From Deltaproteobacteria bacterium (GTDB lineage: Bacteria; Myxococcota; JACRCW01), in NCBI GenBank assembly GCA_016218805.1, contig JACRCW010000070.1, positions 1 through 41,410 of the forward strand: a stretch of 41,410 bases of DNA. The letters run 5' to 3'. Made by a program: the position numbers and the translations under genes. Positions 40,040 through 41,410 of this stretch are shown in pieces (within the stretch, counting starts at the first letter, position 1; each line of letters begins with the position of its first letter). The notes below the pieces were generated by a model that had not been told where the DNA came from, made no database searches, and worked only from the letters and a program-made list of their open reading frames with translations.

Positions 40040-40822
40040 TCAGCGACCGCCCTGGACGGTGGCGGCTGCCGTGTCCGATCCGCGCAGCGTGTTGACCTCA
40101 TTGCCCGCGTCAATCACCGCCATGCCTGCTTTCTGCAGCAGGGCCCCGGCGCCGTCTACACCGCGCTCCAACGCCATCAGCGCGTCGCGCGCCGTCGCCA
40201 CGGCCACCTGCGCCGTCTTGATGGCCGCCGCATTGCCCGTCGCCGTGGCCGCCCGCAGCGTGTGATCCGCCGCGCTGGCCACGTGGTGCGCCGCGTCACC
40301 CAGGTCCCGCCCGGATGCCGCCAGGTGCGCCAGGCTGTGCTTCCATTGGTTCCCGGCGACCTGGAAGCTCTCGCGTGACAGCTTGAACATCCGGTCAGAG
40401 AACAGGGACGCTTGGCGGTCACCTTCCACGGTCTTCGTCGTCACCTGGGGGCCGCCCATGCCGGCAACCTCACGCGCGCTGTTGCCAACCTTCAGCAGCG
40501 CCTTGCCGAACCATTGCAGCGCCGCGCCGAGCGCGTCCTGCACCACTTCGGCCGCCCGCGCGACGCCACCGACCACCGCGGCACCCGCGCCTTTGGCCGT
40601 GTTTCCCGCGGCCTTGAGGCCATCCCAGGCCGCGTCGGCCACGTTGGCCGCGGCGCTTGCGGTGGACGCACCGGCGCTGCCGGCGTCCCGCAGGGCGGTC
40701 TCCATCTCGCGCGCCGCCTTGCGCAACTGGACATCTGCCTCACGGCCCAGCGTCTTCTCCATGTGGCCAAGCTGGACATCACGGCGGATGGCGGGGGGCA
40801 AAGTTCCAGTGAGCCGGGTCAT
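40040..40822 (-). CDS. Ala-rich helical protein of unknown function
   Basis: A 260-residue protein, strongly helical and rich in Ala and Gly. Residues ~15-50 are charged amphipathic helix (LGHMEKTLGREADVQLRKAA). The middle (~60-115) has a weakly repeated, small-residue pattern (SAAANVADAAWDGLKAAGNT, AKGAGAAVVGGVARAAEVVQ) like membrane-active or late-embryogenesis-type helices. The C-terminal half contains ESFQVAGNQWKHSLAHLAAS and AADHTLRAATATGNAAAIKT. I do not recognise the family. There is no signal sequence and no enzyme motif. The ATG at 40822 has a GGAGG site 6 bp upstream. The 98-bp gap before it shows nothing clear. Confidence 0.7.
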   Translation of the reverse strand: MTRLTGTLPPAIRRDVQLGHMEKTLGREADVQLRKAAREMETALRDAGSAGASTASAAANVADAAWDGLKAAGNTAKGAGAAVVGGVARAAEVVQDALGAALQWFGKALLKVGNSAREVAGMGGPQVTTKTVEGDRQASLFSDRMFKLSRESFQVAGNQWKHSLAHLAASGRDLGDAAHHVASAADHTLRAATATGNAAAIKTAQVAVATARDALMALERGVDGAGALLQKAGMAVIDAGNEVNTLRGSDTAAATVQGGR

Positions 40823-40920
40823 GGGACGCCTCCAGCACCGGTCCCCGGGAGGGGAGGGTGGGAAAACGGACGGCACACAGTGCCAGAGCGAATCTCAGGG
40901 GGCAAGCGTGGCGCACGCCG

Positions 40921-41410
40921 TCAAACGCGCTTGGACGCGCTGGCACCCGCGCCGCCCGGAACGCGGCCGCGGCGGCGCCGCCCGACGAGGGCCAGCATGC
41001 AAAGGAGCAGGCCGCTGGGAAGTCCGCCCCGCGTGACGTGCGTTGCCGAACAGCCGGCTGCCGGGTCAATCCAGAGGTAGGGCGGTTGCGCTGCATCCGC
41101 AGCGGACGCCGACCCGTCTGTCTGCTCCACGCCCCCGCCGTCCCGGTCCGTGGGCCCGCCGTCCGGAGACGGGCCGCCGTCCGCGAGGGGTGCCCCGCCG
41201 TCAACGCGCAGACCCGCGTCATGGGGCGTACCTGCGTCAAATGGGATGGCGGCGTCACCGGAGCCGGCGTCAAAGCGCGCACCAGCGTCGAAGGGGACGG
41301 CGGCGTCACGTGAGCCGGCGTCAAAGCGTGGTCCAGCGTCGAAGGGGACGGCGGCGTCACGTGAGCCGGCGTCAAAGCGTGGTCCAGCGTCGAAGGGGAC
41401 GGCGGCGTCA
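40921..41410 (-). CDS. 3' part of an exported protein with D-A-G repeats and MYXO-CTERM-like tail (5' end outside window)
   Basis: Partial gene; the start lies beyond 41410. Reading the minus strand inward gives tandem 17-residue repeats (DAAVPFDAGPRFDAGSR, at least two and a partial third copy, the innermost slightly diverged). An Asp/Gly/Pro-rich linker follows (VDGGAPLADGGPSPDGG), then PPYLWIDPAAGCSA, a hydrophobic stretch (GLPSGLLLCMLALVG) and RRRRGR near the C-terminus. GCS plus membrane helix plus Arg cluster matches the layout of the MYXO-CTERM sorting signal, although it lacks the usual second cysteine pattern. This suggests surface display. Another frame of ~198 codons (40779-41375) overlaps it but has no such features. 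Confidence 0.65.
   Translation of the reverse strand, partial: DAAVPFDAGPRFDAGSRDAAVPFDAGPRFDAGSRDAAVPFDAGARFDAGSGDAAIPFDAGTPHDAGLRVDGGAPLADGGPSPDGGPTDRDGGGVEQTDGSASAADAAQPPYLWIDPAAGCSATHVTRGGLPSGLLLCMLALVGRRRRGRVPGGAGASASKRV
41261..41410. repeat. 51-bp tandem repeat array, running off the window
   Basis: Units start at 41261, 41312 and 41363. The second and third are identical as far as the window shows. The first differs at a few positions. Each 51-bp unit is 17 codons in the minus-strand gene, so copy-number change would keep the frame. The array continues past 41410. Confidence 0.85.

Noticed and set aside
40779..41375. ~198-codon minus-strand frame across the 51-bp repeats
   Set aside because: It is an alternative frame of the repeats and overlaps the start of the Ala-rich gene; the other frame ends in a coherent GCS-helix-Arg tail.

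Overview
The window is very GC-rich DNA from a Gram-negative, predatory- or soil-type bacterium, most likely a member of the Myxococcota or a related deltaproteobacterial lineage. This rests on gene content, not on a database search: two PEGA-domain Ser/Thr kinases, a myxobacterial-type PilZ protein, lipoproteins with Cys-rich modules and Asp-Ala-Gly-rich linkers, a long IPT/TIG-repeat lipoprotein, an exported protein whose C-terminus resembles a MYXO-CTERM sorting tail, and F0 genes (atpZ-atpI-atpB-atpE) separated from the F1 genes. Coding density is high. Many neighbours overlap by 4 bp (ATGA or GTGA), and GTG starts are common.

Layout. 0.2-4.6 kb (+): RNase G, a PilZ protein and a family-4 glycosyltransferase with a long Pro/Ala-rich tail. 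4.6-5.6 kb (-): mtnA. 5.7-7.6 kb (+): PEGA kinase 1. 7.6-9.2 kb (-): an XRE/winged-helix regulator with an 18-bp palindrome in front of it, and an exported TPR-like membrane protein. 9.3-14.0 kb (-): PEGA kinase 2, an NTF2-fold protein, then the F0 operon, which has a candidate promoter and terminators. 14.2-19.0 kb (+): a Cys-rich lipoprotein, two-subunit class I fumarase, and a translationally coupled set (secreted protein, DgkA-type kinase, DUF3108 protein). 19.3-21.5 kb: a Lys/Ala/Pro-rich protein, a segmental tandem duplication carrying two coiled-coil paralogues, and an RluA-type pseudouridine synthase. 21.7-24.5 kb (+): a GlcD-type FAD oxidase, a PAF-acetylhydrolase-like lipoprotein and a YheU-family protein. 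24.5-29.8 kb (-): an FkbH-type protein with an unusual N-terminus and a pair of Deg/HtrA-like proteins, one with an intact triad and one with all three triad residues replaced. 29.9-33.8 kb (-): a Cys-rich lipoprotein, and a coupled pair of a stand-alone MshEN-like protein and a transglutaminase-like/TPR protein. 33.9-35.6 kb (+): an exported START-like protein and an M14 carboxypeptidase-like protein. 35.6-41.4 kb (-): the IPT/TIG lipoprotein, a DUF2461 protein, an Ala-rich helical protein, and the 3' part of a repeat-rich exported gene that runs off the window.

Together these genes serve energy metabolism (F0, fumarase, GlcD), RNA processing, methionine salvage, signalling (Ser/Thr kinases, c-di-GMP-type receptors) and a large exported or lipid-anchored protein set. 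The least ordinary elements are the intact/degenerate Deg pair, the XRE-winged-helix regulator with its palindrome, the MshEN plus transglutaminase/TPR pair, the segmental duplication with two gene-end remnants, and the 51-bp repeat gene at the right edge. I saw no rRNA, tRNA, CRISPR array, insertion sequence or phage gene. No gap between genes exceeds 300 bases; bases 1-247 show nothing I can name.
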